Shown one piece after another: positions 1-7,563 of a stretch of 64,000 bases of DNA. Position 1 is the first letter of the stretch; every line of letters starts with the position of its first letter. The translations under genes and the position numbers were made by a program. The notes under the pieces were generated by a model that was given only the letters and a program-made list of their open reading frames with translations, had not been told where the DNA came from and did no database searches. This DNA comes from Streptomyces sp. ISL-12 (GTDB lineage Bacteria; Actinomycetota; Actinomycetes; Streptomycetales; Streptomycetaceae): NCBI RefSeq assembly GCF_018614415.1, contig NZ_JAGGOO010000121.1, positions 1-64,000 on the forward strand. Direction: 5' to 3'.

Positions 1-219
1 GAGGAGGGAGAAGGGGACCGGGGCGGGGGTGAAGGCTTTCAGGGCGAGGTGGAGCATGACGATGGAGTCCTTGCCGCCGGAGAAGAGGATCACCGGCCGT
101 TCGAACTCGCCCGCGACCTCGCGGAAGATGTGCACCGCCTCGGACTCCAGCGCGTCCAGGTGCGAGAGGGCGTACGGGCTGTCCGTGCCCTCCTCGGCGG
201 TCGCGACGGTCGTCGTCAT
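1..219 (-). CDS. cysD: Sulfate adenylyltransferase subunit 2, N-terminal part (runs off the window)
   Basis: Only the first 73 codons lie in the window. The protein starts MTTTVATAEEG and reaches the PP-loop motif FSGGKDSIVMLHLA (residues about 45-58), which binds ATP in the PAPS-reductase/ATP-sulfurylase fold. CysD with the GTPase CysN adenylates sulfate to APS, the first step of sulfate assimilation. The ATG at 219-217 overlaps the cysC stop as ATGA, so translation is coupled. It is the last gene of the operon visible here; cysN would be expected next, beyond the left edge. Confidence 0.93.
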   Translation of the reverse strand, partial: MTTTVATAEEGTDSPYALSHLDALESEAVHIFREVAGEFERPVILFSGGKDSIVMLHLALKAFTPAPVPFSLL

Positions 220-779
220 GCCAGTCCCCTTTCGCTGAGCAGGGCGTGCACCGCCGCGGCGGACTCCTGGACGGTCTGGTCCTGCGACTCGATGCGCAGA
301 TCGGGAGCGACGGGCTCCTCGTACGGGTCGTCGACCCCGGTCAGCCCGGTCAGCTCACCCGCGGCCTGCTTGGCGTACAGCCCCTTCACGTCCCGCTCGC
401 TGCACACCTCGACCGGGGTCGCGACGTGCACCTCCAGGTACGCGGTGCCGTTCTCCTGGTGGCGCTTGCGCACCGCGTCGCGGCTGTCCGCGTACGGGGC
501 GATGACCGGGACGAGGGCCAGGACGCCGTTGCGGGCGAGCAGCTCGGCGACGAAGCCGATGCGCTGCACGTTGGTGTGCCGGTCCTCGCGGCTGAAGCCG
601 AGGCCCGCCGAGATGAACTCGCGGATCTCGTCGCCGTCGAGCACCTCGACGCCGTGGCCCTCGGCGCGCAGCCGGCCGGCCAGTTCGTGGGCGATGGTGG
701 TCTTGCCGGCGCTCGGCAGACCCGTGAGCCAGACGGTGGCTCCGGTCGTCACTGGGGACTCCTCCATGATCGTGGTCAT
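216..779 (-). CDS. cysC: Adenylylsulfate kinase
   Basis: The 187-residue protein has the P-loop GLPSAGKT at residues 20-27, then the DGDEIRE and FSREDR segments typical of APS kinases, which phosphorylate APS to PAPS. The start MTTIMEESP is chosen because its ATG (779-777) overlaps the cysH TGA as ATGA, and its own TGA overlaps the cysD ATG in the same way. The operon also has an APS reductase, so PAPS made here may serve sulfotransferases or regulate flux rather than be the obligate reduction substrate. That last point is inference. Confidence 0.95.
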   Translation of the reverse strand: MTTIMEESPVTTGATVWLTGLPSAGKTTIAHELAGRLRAEGHGVEVLDGDEIREFISAGLGFSREDRHTNVQRIGFVAELLARNGVLALVPVIAPYADSRDAVRKRHQENGTAYLEVHVATPVEVCSERDVKGLYAKQAAGELTGLTGVDDPYEEPVAPDLRIESQDQTVQESAAAVHALLSERGLA

Positions 780-1486
780 CCGTGCAGCCCGCACTCGGTC
801 TTCGCGCGGCCCGCCCAGCGGCCGGCGCGCGCGTCCTCGCCCTCCAGCACCCGGCGGGTGCAGGGGGCGCAGCCGACGGAGGCGTAGCCGTCCATCAGCA
901 GGGGGTTGGTGAGGACGCCGTGCTCGGCGACATAGGCGTCCACGTCGTCCTGGGTCCAGCGGGCGATGGGGGAGACCTTGACCTTCCGCCGCTTCTCGTC
1001 CCAGCCGACGACCGGGGTGTTGGCCCGGGTCGGGGACTCGTCGCGGCGCAGCCCCGTCGCCCAGGCCACGTAGTTCGTCAGGCCCTCTTCCAGCGGCTTG
1101 ACCTTGCGCAGGGCGCAGCACAGGTCGGGGTCGCGGTCGTGCAGCTTCGGGCCGTACTCGGCGTCCTGCTCGGCGACGGTCTGCCGGGGCGTGAGGGTGA
1201 TGACGTTGACGTCCATCACCGCTTCCACCGCGTCCCGGGTCCCGATCGTCTCGGGGAAGTGGTAGCCGGTGTCGAGGAACACCACGTCGACGCCGGGCAT
1301 CGCGCGGGAGGCGAGGTGGGCGACCACCGCGTCCTCCATGGAGGAGGTCACACAGAACCGCTTGCCGAACGTGTCCACGGCCCACTGGAGGATCTCCAGC
1401 GCGGAGGCGTCCTCCAGGTCGCGGCCCGCCCGTTCGGCGAGCGCCTTGAGATCCTCGGTCGTACGCTCTTCCTGTATCGCCGTCAT
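776..1486 (-). CDS. cysH: Adenylylsulfate (APS) reductase, [4Fe-4S] type
   Basis: The 236-residue protein reduces APS to sulfite. It carries the iron-sulfur signature of the assimilatory APS-reductase branch: a CC pair at residues 123-124 and a CAPC pair at 206-209. The catalytic cysteine is in the C-terminal ECGLH at about residue 232. The PP-loop segment VTSSMEDAV is near residue 46. A longer reading frame exists upstream, but the start at 1486 (MTAIQEERT) is chosen because it overlaps the previous gene's TGA as ATGA. The CC/CxxC set argues for APS rather than PAPS as substrate. Confidence 0.95.
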   Translation of the reverse strand: MTAIQEERTTEDLKALAERAGRDLEDASALEILQWAVDTFGKRFCVTSSMEDAVVAHLASRAMPGVDVVFLDTGYHFPETIGTRDAVEAVMDVNVITLTPRQTVAEQDAEYGPKLHDRDPDLCCALRKVKPLEEGLTNYVAWATGLRRDESPTRANTPVVGWDEKRRKVKVSPIARWTQDDVDAYVAEHGVLTNPLLMDGYASVGCAPCTRRVLEGEDARAGRWAGRAKTECGLHG

Positions 1487-1662
1487 ATCGCTTCCCCTCC
1501 CGAGGGGTCGGGCCGAAGCCCGCGGGCCAGCAGCCCGCGGAACTTCAGCTGGAATGCGCGGTTGCACGCCGCGCATTCCCAGGCGCCGTGGCCCTCCTCG
1601 CCGGGACGAAGGTCCTCGTCGCCGCAGTAAGGGCAGTAGAAGGGAGCGGCGCGCTCGCTCAT
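1483..1662 (-). CDS. Small zinc-ribbon protein of the sulfite reductase operon
   Basis: This 59-residue protein has two CxxC knuckles, CPYC at residues 10-13 and CAAC at 30-33, with 16 residues between them: a zinc-ribbon or rubredoxin-like metal site. It lies between sulfite reductase and cysH and overlaps both by 4 bp (ATGA at each end), so it must be made with them. From memory, a small protein at this place is usual in Streptomyces cys operons. Its function is not known to me; an electron carrier or assembly helper for the siroheme or Fe-S enzymes is a guess from context. Confidence 0.85.
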   Translation of the reverse strand: MSERAAPFYCPYCGDEDLRPGEEGHGAWECAACNRAFQLKFRGLLARGLRPDPSGGEAI

Positions 1663-3356
1663 TTCAGGGCCTCCTCGGAGGCACGCGCCGCCCAGGTGGC
1701 GAACCGCTCGCCGGCTTCCCGCTCGGCCTGGTAGCGCTTCAGCACGCGCTCGATGTAGTCCGGCAGCTCGTCCGAGGTGACCTTCAGGCCGCGTACCTTG
1801 CGGCCGAAGCCGGGCTCCAGACCGAGGGCGCCGCCCAGGTGGACCTGGTAGCCCTCGACCTGCTCGCCCGCGTCGTTGACGACGAGCTGCCCCTTGAGAC
1901 CGATGTCCGCCACCTGGATACGGGCGCAGGCGTTGGGGCAGCCGTTGAGGTTGATGGTGAGCGGCTCGTCGAACTCCGGCAGCCGGCGCTCCAGTTCGTC
2001 GATGAGCTGGGAGCCGCGGGCCTTGGTCTCGACGATGGCCAGCTTGCAGAACTCGATGCCGGTGCAGGCCATGGTGCCGCGCCGGAAGGTGGACGGCCGG
2101 GCGGTCAGGTCGAGCGCCTCCAGGGACTCGACCAGCGACTCGACCTGCCCCTCCTCGACATCGAGGACGATCATCTTCTGCTCGACGGTGGTGCGCACCC
2201 GGCCCGAGCCGTGCGCCTCCGCCACGTCGGCGATCTTGGTCAGGGTGGTGCCGTCGACCCGGCCGACGCGCGGCGCGAAGCCGACGTAGTAGCGGCCGTC
2301 CTTCTGCCGGTGCACCCCGATGTGGTCGCGCCAGCGGGCCACCGGCTCGTCCGGCGCGGGACCGTCGGTCAGCTTCCGCTTCAGGTACTCGTCCTCCAGC
2401 ACCTGCCGGAACTTCTCCGGGCCCCAGTCGGCGACCAGGAACTTCAGCCGGGCGCGGTTGCGCAGCCGCCGGTAGCCGTAGTCGCGGAAGATAGAGATGA
2501 CGCCCTCGTAGACGTCGGGGACGTCCTCGATCGGCACCCAGGCGTTCAGGCGCACGCCCAGCTTGGGGTTGGTGGACAGACCGCCGCCGACCCACAGGTC
2601 GAAGCCCGGGCCGTGCTCGGGGTGGCGGACGCCGACGAACGCCACGTCGTTGATCTCGTGCACCACGTCCAGGACCGGCGAGCCGGAGATCGCGGTCTTG
2701 AACTTCCGGGGGAGGTTCGAGTACGCCGGGTTGCCCAGGACCCGGCGCTTCATCTCCTCCAGGGCCGGCGTCCCGTCGATGATCTCGTCCTCGGCGATGC
2801 CCGCGACGGGGGAACCGATCATCACGCGGGGCGTGTCGCCGCACGCGGTGACCGTGGACAGGCCGACGCCCTCCAGCCGCTCCCATATCGCCGGCACGTC
2901 CTCGATCCGGATCCAGTGGTACTGGACGTTCTGCCGGTCGGTGATGTCGGCCGTGCCGCGGGCGAACTCCTGCGAGATCTCCCCGATCACGCGGAGCTGC
3001 TGGGTGGTCAGCGCACCGCCGTCGATGCGGACGCGCAGCATGAAGTACTCGTCGTCCAGCTCCTCCGGCTCCAGGACGGCCGTCTTGCCGCCGTCGATGC
3101 CGGGGCGGCGCTGGGTGTACAGCCCCCACCAGCGCATCCGGCCGCGCAGATCGTTGGGGTCGATCGAGTCGAAGCCCCGCTTGGAGTAGACCGTCTCAAT
3201 CCGTGTCCGGACATTGAGACCGTCGTCGTCCTTCTTGAACTGTTCGTTGCCGTTGAGCGGGGTGAAGTGACCCGCGGCCCACTGACCCTCACCGCGGTGA
3301 CGGCTCACCTTGCGGCGGGGAGTCGTGGCGGCAGGCTCGGGCGGGGTGGCGGCCAT
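1659..3356 (-). CDS. sirA: Ferredoxin-dependent sulfite (nitrite/sulfite) reductase
   Basis: The 565-residue protein reduces sulfite to sulfide with six electrons. Two pairs of cysteines bind the coupled siroheme-[4Fe-4S] centre: CTGIEFC at about residues 431-437 and CPNAC at 473-477. The length and the two-repeat layout match actinobacterial SirA. An in-frame codon at 3410 would add 18 residues but has no ribosome site, while ATG 3356 has AAGGA 10 nt upstream, so 3356 is used. Sulfite rather than nitrite is the likely substrate because cysH, cysC and cysD follow in overlapping order. An attenuator-like leader lies upstream. Confidence 0.94.
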   Translation of the reverse strand: MAATPPEPAATTPRRKVSRHRGEGQWAAGHFTPLNGNEQFKKDDDGLNVRTRIETVYSKRGFDSIDPNDLRGRMRWWGLYTQRRPGIDGGKTAVLEPEELDDEYFMLRVRIDGGALTTQQLRVIGEISQEFARGTADITDRQNVQYHWIRIEDVPAIWERLEGVGLSTVTACGDTPRVMIGSPVAGIAEDEIIDGTPALEEMKRRVLGNPAYSNLPRKFKTAISGSPVLDVVHEINDVAFVGVRHPEHGPGFDLWVGGGLSTNPKLGVRLNAWVPIEDVPDVYEGVISIFRDYGYRRLRNRARLKFLVADWGPEKFRQVLEDEYLKRKLTDGPAPDEPVARWRDHIGVHRQKDGRYYVGFAPRVGRVDGTTLTKIADVAEAHGSGRVRTTVEQKMIVLDVEEGQVESLVESLEALDLTARPSTFRRGTMACTGIEFCKLAIVETKARGSQLIDELERRLPEFDEPLTINLNGCPNACARIQVADIGLKGQLVVNDAGEQVEGYQVHLGGALGLEPGFGRKVRGLKVTSDELPDYIERVLKRYQAEREAGERFATWAARASEEALK

Positions 3357-3535
3357 CGTGGACACGTCCTTCAGACAGCAGTGGATGGGATCGGCGCGGA
3401 GCGCCGTCATTGAGGGGTGGTGGTCGGGCGGCGGGAGGGAGGCACTGACCTGCGCGGCGGGCGCATGGGCATACGGGCGCGACGTCGCGCGGGGAATTCA
3501 GGCGAAGGGAGAGACCGGTGCTGCTGGGGTAGCTC
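3357..3535 (-). promoter_or_regulatory. Leader between attenuator peptide and sulfite reductase
   Basis: This 179-nt stretch separates the leader peptide stop from the sulfite reductase start. It is GC-rich, with G-runs and the sirA ribosome site near 3367-3371. Its position after a cysteine-containing leader peptide suggests that alternative folding or Rho access here senses leader translation. I did not find one clearly dominant terminator hairpin by eye, so the mechanism is open. Confidence 0.45.
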
Positions 3536-3619
3536 TCAGCGCGCCGGACAGATGGCGCTGGACATGCGGCCGAGGTCGACGTGGCGTCGACTCACCAAGG
3601 CAATTCCAGTTCCAGGCAT
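3536..3619 (-). CDS. Cys-operon leader peptide (27 residues)
   Basis: The frame begins MPGTGIALVSRR and continues HVDLGRMSSAICPAR, then TGA. This matches my memory of an actinobacterial family of putative leader peptides with the core VSRRHVDLGRMSSAIC, found upstream of sulfur-assimilation genes. The single cysteine codon (TGT) lies four codons before the stop, as expected if ribosome stalling at Cys is the signal. It sits 179 nt before sirA on the same strand and overlaps no other gene. No clear Shine-Dalgarno precedes the ATG, so it may be leaderless or weakly initiated. The cysteine-sensing role is inferred. Confidence 0.8.
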   Translation of the reverse strand: MPGTGIALVSRRHVDLGRMSSAICPAR

Positions 3620-3641
3620 GACGGAAGCGTGGCACGGCGTT

Positions 3642-3656
3642 CTGGACACAGTCCAG
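3642..3656. promoter_or_regulatory. Short inverted repeat CTGGAC-ACA-GTCCAG
   Basis: Two perfect 6-nt arms with a 3-nt spacer lie 22 nt upstream of the leader peptide ATG. A small operator, or part of the leader transcript start, is possible. No regulator can be named. Confidence 0.35.
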
Positions 3657-3673
3657 CTTCATCCGAAATGTGG

Positions 3674-3706
3674 ACACCATTGTCTCGTACAGTGAGACAA
3701 TGGTGT
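3674..3706. promoter_or_regulatory. Perfect 13-bp inverted repeat upstream of the cys leader
   Basis: The arms ACACCATTGTCTC (3674-3686) and GAGACAATGGTGT (3694-3706) are exact complements around a 7-nt centre. The site is 55 nt upstream of the leader peptide start and 40 nt past the GNAT gene's stop. There is no T-run on either side, and it is much less GC-rich than the surroundings, which favours an operator over the cys promoter rather than a terminator. The binding protein is unknown. Confidence 0.55.
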
Positions 3707-3746
3707 TGTTGGTCACATGGGCCGGTTCCGGCCGTTTCGACGCAGG

Positions 3747-4319
3747 TCAGGAGGGGAAAGCGCCGGGCCACGGCCCCGGGGAGGGCGCCTCGGTCTCCTC
3801 CTCGACCTTGGTGTCGAACAGCCGGAAGCCCCGCCGCTGGTAGTTGCCCATCGCGTGCTCGCCGTCCTTGCTGCACGTGTGCAGCCACACCCGCTTGGTC
3901 GGCGGCAGCCCCGGCCGGCGCTCGGCGAGGTCCCAGGCGCGGGCGGTGGCGTACGACAGCAGGTACCCGCCGATACGGCGGCCCCGGAAGGCCGGGATCA
4001 GGCCGAAGTACTCGATCTCCACCGTGCCGTCGTCCCCGGCGACCAGTTCCGCGTACCCGGCGGGCGTCCCGCTCTCGTAGGCGACCCAGGTCTCCACGCC
4101 CGGCCGGGCCAGGTGCTCCCGCCAGCGCGCGTACGTCCACTCCAGCCGGTCGGTCCAGCGGACGTCACCGCCCACCGCCGTGTAGAGGAAGCGGCTGAAC
4201 TCGGGGGAGGGCACCTCGGCGCGGACGACACGGACGTCCCCCTCCGGGGCGTCGGACGGCAGCAGGTCGGACGGCGCCGTCTGCTCCAGGGACCAGGTGG
4301 TCACGGGGATGGTGGTCAT
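3747..4319 (-). CDS. GNAT family N-acetyltransferase
   Basis: The 190-residue protein has the GNAT core: IEYFGLIPAFRGRRIGGYLL (acetyl-CoA pyrophosphate loop in RGRRIGG), then the late element YQRRGFRLFDTKVE typical of the final strands. It would transfer an acetyl group from acetyl-CoA to an amine; the substrate cannot be read. The start MTTIPVTTW (ATG 4317-4319) is the first ATG that keeps the domain intact, but it lacks a good ribosome site. It is upstream of the cys leader on the same strand, with an inverted repeat between them, so it is probably a separate unit. Confidence 0.85.
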   Translation of the reverse strand: MTTIPVTTWSLEQTAPSDLLPSDAPEGDVRVVRAEVPSPEFSRFLYTAVGGDVRWTDRLEWTYARWREHLARPGVETWVAYESGTPAGYAELVAGDDGTVEIEYFGLIPAFRGRRIGGYLLSYATARAWDLAERRPGLPPTKRVWLHTCSKDGEHAMGNYQRRGFRLFDTKVEEETEAPSPGPWPGAFPS

Positions 4320-4366
4320 GCCGGTCAGAAAATCATCCGGCGGGGGCCGCTGTCGACGGCGGCCGG

Positions 4367-5674
4367 CTACCCCAGCGCGCCGTCGACCGCGTCCAGGGGC
4401 AGCGCGAACAGGGTCCGGCCCGACTGCGACCACACCTCGCCGGTGCGGGGCGAGTACGACAGCGAGCCCGGCTCACCGCTCCAGCACAGGTGCGAGCGGT
4501 CGGCGCCGCACTCGGTGGCCCGGGCACCGTCCAGGTCCGTCCGCCACAGCGTGCCGCGCCCGTCCGGGCTGCCGGCGGTGCCGCCCAGGTACCACTCGGT
4601 GCGGTCCGTGCCGGCCGCGCGGTGGGACAGCACGCCGCGGATGCCGCGCGCCCCGGTCTCGTACACCTCGCGCGCCCCGGCCCGGCCGGTGGGGTCGGTG
4701 GCGGGCAGGCCGGTGCGGTCGGGTGCGGTGCTGAGGGAGTAGCGCCACAGCCGGGAGGGGCGGTCGTCGTCCACGGGCACGGACTCGCCCGCGACGAGAC
4801 TGTCGGGTGTGGTGCCCCGGTCCAGGGACAGGACGTCGGGGCGGCCCGCGCCGGGGCTGTCGTCCGCCTCGTAGGAGGCGACGGCGGGCAGTACGTAGCG
4901 GTGGCCGCCGGCCGACCAGCCGCCGGTCACCCGGCCCACGGTGTCGGTGTCGGCGGTGGTCCGCTGGATGCGGTCCAGGTCGTAGGCGTAGAGCGCGTTG
5001 CGGTCCCCGGCGCCGGCGGTGACCAGCAGCTTGTCCTGGTACCAGACCATGCCGGAGACGGGCGAGGCCAGCGGCCGGTAGTCCCGGCCGCCGTCGACCG
5101 GGAGGACCAGCAGGACCGAGGTGTAGCGCGGCCGGCCGGTGCCGTCGGCGTCGACGAAGGAGACCCGGGTCATGCGCCGCCCGGTGGCCGTGTCGTCGCG
5201 GGACCAGGCCGACAGGATCACCTGGTCGGCGCCCCAGCGGCCGTCGTCGTCCGCGTCGGCCGAGGTGGTCACGGCGCCCGGGGACCAGCCGCTGGTGTCG
5301 GCGCCGTCCCAGCAGTAGGCGCGGGTGGCCGCGGGGGCTATCGGCAGGGACTCGCGCTCGGCGTCCGTACAGTCGTCCGTGGGGCGCAGGGTGCGGTCGG
5401 CGGAGGCCAGGACGGTGCGGACGTCCACCGGGGAGCCCATCGACGCGGACAGCCGGCCCAGCCAGCGGCGGGGCACCTGGCGCTCGGTCAGTCCGAGCCG
5501 GGTGGCGTCGGCGGACGCCGTGAGCCGCTTCAGACCGCCGGGGCCGTCGGCGACCTCGGCCTGTGAAGCGCTGATCATCGTGGCGGCGGCCGTCAGCGCC
5601 AGGGCGGCGCCGGTCAGGGTCGCGCGCAGTGCTCTGCTCCGCCTGCGCCGGCGGTGTCTGCCGCGATGCGTCAT
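4367..5674 (-). CDS. Secreted protein of unknown function
   Basis: The 435-residue protein starts with an Arg-rich segment and a hydrophobic stretch (ALRATLTGAALALTAAATM) ending near ASQAEVA, a Sec-type signal peptide. The mature part has repeated aspartate-rich strand segments such as DADDDGRWGADQV and VSFVDADGTGRPRY, plus several YAYDL/WYLGG-like strands, which suggests a beta-propeller or similar beta-rich fold. Four cysteines (about residues 101, 119, 388 and 397) could form two disulfides outside the cell. GGAGG lies 5 nt before the ATG. I do not recognise a family; no catalytic motif is visible. Confidence 0.75.
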   Translation of the reverse strand: MTHRGRHRRRRRSRALRATLTGAALALTAAATMISASQAEVADGPGGLKRLTASADATRLGLTERQVPRRWLGRLSASMGSPVDVRTVLASADRTLRPTDDCTDAERESLPIAPAATRAYCWDGADTSGWSPGAVTTSADADDDGRWGADQVILSAWSRDDTATGRRMTRVSFVDADGTGRPRYTSVLLVLPVDGGRDYRPLASPVSGMVWYQDKLLVTAGAGDRNALYAYDLDRIQRTTADTDTVGRVTGGWSAGGHRYVLPAVASYEADDSPGAGRPDVLSLDRGTTPDSLVAGESVPVDDDRPSRLWRYSLSTAPDRTGLPATDPTGRAGAREVYETGARGIRGVLSHRAAGTDRTEWYLGGTAGSPDGRGTLWRTDLDGARATECGADRSHLCWSGEPGSLSYSPRTGEVWSQSGRTLFALPLDAVDGALG

Positions 5675-5972
5675 GAAACCTCCACAGGCAGCGGACCAAC
5701 TACGCCCGATGAGTCGATCGTTGACTCTACGGCAGACGGGCTCTTCCGTGGACGCGGGTCCCGTAAAAGAGTGGAAGAAACCCCACTCGTACCCCTGGCG
5801 CCCACCATTCGGTCACACTCGCCCGCGGGCGGGCGCTGCTCGCGGTCTGCGGCCGGCGAAGTCGAACGGGAGTGCGCGCGAACCCGGGTGGGTCACACCG
5901 CCACCGCCGGCACGGACAGGCCACCGCCACGCCGGTGGCGCCGGGTCCACGGCCGAGCCGGCGCCCTCCCCG
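5675..5972. other. Non-coding stretch upstream of the secreted protein gene
   Basis: This 298-bp stretch lies between the GAF regulator stop and the start of the secreted protein, both read leftwards. It should hold the secreted protein's promoter; an A-rich segment near 5763-5780 is the only AT-rich part. No credible gene or long inverted repeat was seen. Confidence 0.5.
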
Positions 5973-7265
5973 TCAGCGGACCGTCGCCGAGCGGCGACGG
6001 TGTTCCGTCACCGCCGGGGCCGTCGAGTGGGGCAGCAGGTCGCGGGGGTCGTCGGGGAGGAGGACCTCCACCTCCGTGTCGTCGGAGAAACGATACGGCC
6101 GATGGGCCAGCAGGCCCCCGAGGTAGCGCCGGACGCGGGACAGTTCGGCCCGCACGGTCACCGTGCGCGCCGGGTCGCCGAACATGTCCTCGGCCAGGCC
6201 CGCGGCGCTGCGTCCGGAGCGGTGGACGGCGAGCAGATAGAGCAGTTCGGCGTGCCGGGGGCTCAGTTCGTGGGTCCAGGAGCCCGCGTCGCTCCGTACC
6301 CGCACCGACCAGCGCCGCGGCTGACCGAGGTCCAGCACGATCCGGGTGACCCCCCGCGGCTCCGGCTCCTCGACGGCCCGCACCAGCCAGCCGTCGGCCA
6401 GCGGCTCCACCGCGCACGACCCGAGCGACGGCAGGGACAGCACCCCCGCCGACACGGACTTGGGCAGGGCGATCCGCTCCGTGTACGGCACCCCGGTCAC
6501 CGCGGCGGTCCACCCGTCCCGGTCCACCACCAGGGCCCGCCCGTCGATCCGGGCGAGCACCGGTGCCGCCACCGCGCGCAGCCGCTCCAGCGACCGCACG
6601 TGCAGCTCGCGCAGCCGGGCCTCGGCGAGCTTGGCCACCGCGCCGACCCAGGCGAGGGTCGCCGGATGCATCGTCGTCAGCGGCCCGCTGACGTCGACCA
6701 CCCCGAGCAGCCGCCCGTCGCGCGGGTCGGTGATGGGCGCCCCGGCGCACGTCCAGGTGGCGTGCGAGCGGACGAAGTGCTCGGCGGCGAAGACCTGTAC
6801 GGGCCGCCGGACGACCGCCGGGGTGCCGATGCCGTTGGTCCCGACCACGTCCTCCCGCCAGTCCGCGCCGAGTTCGAACCCGAGGCCGTCGGCCTTGCGC
6901 AGCACCTGCGGACTGCCCTCCCGCCACAGCACCCGGCCCTCGTCGTCCGCGACCACCATGATGTGGTGGGCGACCTCCACGGCGGACAGGAGCCCTTCGC
7001 GCAGCACCGGCAGCACGTGCCGCAGCGCCGACGCCTCCCGCCGCCGTTCCACCTCCTCGTGGGAGAGCAGCCCGGCCCGGACGTCGTGGTCCGGGTCGAC
7101 ACCGCTGCGCAGCATCCGCTCCCAGGACCGCTCGATCACCGGTCGCGGAGCCACCGGGGCCCGCCCGCCGGCGAGCCGGGCGGAACGGACCGCGTCCAGC
7201 ATCCGTGCCGCGTGCGCCACGTCCACGGCCGCCACCTGCGTCACGTCCATCGGCGAGAGCGTCAC
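5973..7265 (-). CDS. GAF-domain transcriptional regulator
   Basis: The 430-residue protein resembles the sensor half of acetoin/aldehyde regulators: an N-terminal helical part with RPVIERSWERMLRSGVDP, then a GAF domain with ADWREDVVGTNGIGTPAVVR and the segment ATWTCAGAPITDPRDGRLLG, where an inducer or cofactor would bind. No sigma-54 AAA+ domain follows. The C-terminal part (about residues 330-400, with ELSPRHAELLYLLAVHRSGR) looks like a winged-helix DNA-binding region. The GTG at 7265 is chosen because GGAGGGAGGA lies 9 nt upstream; a later ATG at 7250 has no such site. Related Streptomyces proteins often sit by dehydrogenases. Confidence 0.8.
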   Translation of the reverse strand: MTLSPMDVTQVAAVDVAHAARMLDAVRSARLAGGRAPVAPRPVIERSWERMLRSGVDPDHDVRAGLLSHEEVERRREASALRHVLPVLREGLLSAVEVAHHIMVVADDEGRVLWREGSPQVLRKADGLGFELGADWREDVVGTNGIGTPAVVRRPVQVFAAEHFVRSHATWTCAGAPITDPRDGRLLGVVDVSGPLTTMHPATLAWVGAVAKLAEARLRELHVRSLERLRAVAAPVLARIDGRALVVDRDGWTAAVTGVPYTERIALPKSVSAGVLSLPSLGSCAVEPLADGWLVRAVEEPEPRGVTRIVLDLGQPRRWSVRVRSDAGSWTHELSPRHAELLYLLAVHRSGRSAAGLAEDMFGDPARTVTVRAELSRVRRYLGGLLAHRPYRFSDDTEVEVLLPDDPRDLLPHSTAPAVTEHRRRSATVR

Positions 7266-7479
7266 CGGCCTGAGTCCTCCCTCCGAGAGATGGGCTCGCA
7301 CACCGTCTGGCGTATGCGTCTCATTCTCACCGCTTGCCCCGGCACCGGAGACACAGTCCGCACACAGCGCACGGCTCAGTTGCAACCCCTTGCAACCCTG
7401 GTGGAGCGCCGCGCGGTACCCCAGACTTGACCTCGCGTCGCCCCGAGCGACGCACGCCCGCCTGAAACGGGCCAGTGTG

Positions 7480-7517
7480 CGGGGGGTGGTGCCGTGTCGG
7501 CGCAGCACCACCCCCCG
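7480..7517 (-). terminator. Strong hairpin downstream of the acyl-CoA dehydrogenase gene
   Basis: Perfect 13-bp arms CGGGGGGTGGTGC (7480-7492) and GCACCACCCCCCG (7505-7517) close a 12-nt loop, 47 nt after the aidB-like stop. There is no T-run, as is common in streptomycetes. The rest of 7266-7563 has C-rich direct repeats and a doubled TTGCAACCC at about 7380-7398, upstream of the GAF regulator, which may be its operator. Confidence 0.6.
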
Positions 7518-7563
7518 TATCGCCCCCTGTACCACCCCCGTGCCCCCCGCACCACCGTCCGGA

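Noticed and set aside
49..912. Long + strand open frame over the cys genes
   Set aside because: It is antisense to cysC/cysD, rich in Arg/Ser/Pro, and has no domain; a GC-rich shadow frame.
3356..3410. In-frame extension of sulfite reductase with a CC pair (PIHCCLK)
   Set aside because: No ribosome site, and a better start exists at 3356. The CC pair was considered as an attenuator, but the real leader peptide is at 3536-3619.
1269..3413. 714-codon + frame opposite sulfite reductase
   Set aside because: Repeats of A/V/D/L/G typical of antisense in high-GC DNA; the minus strand has a complete enzyme with cofactor residues.
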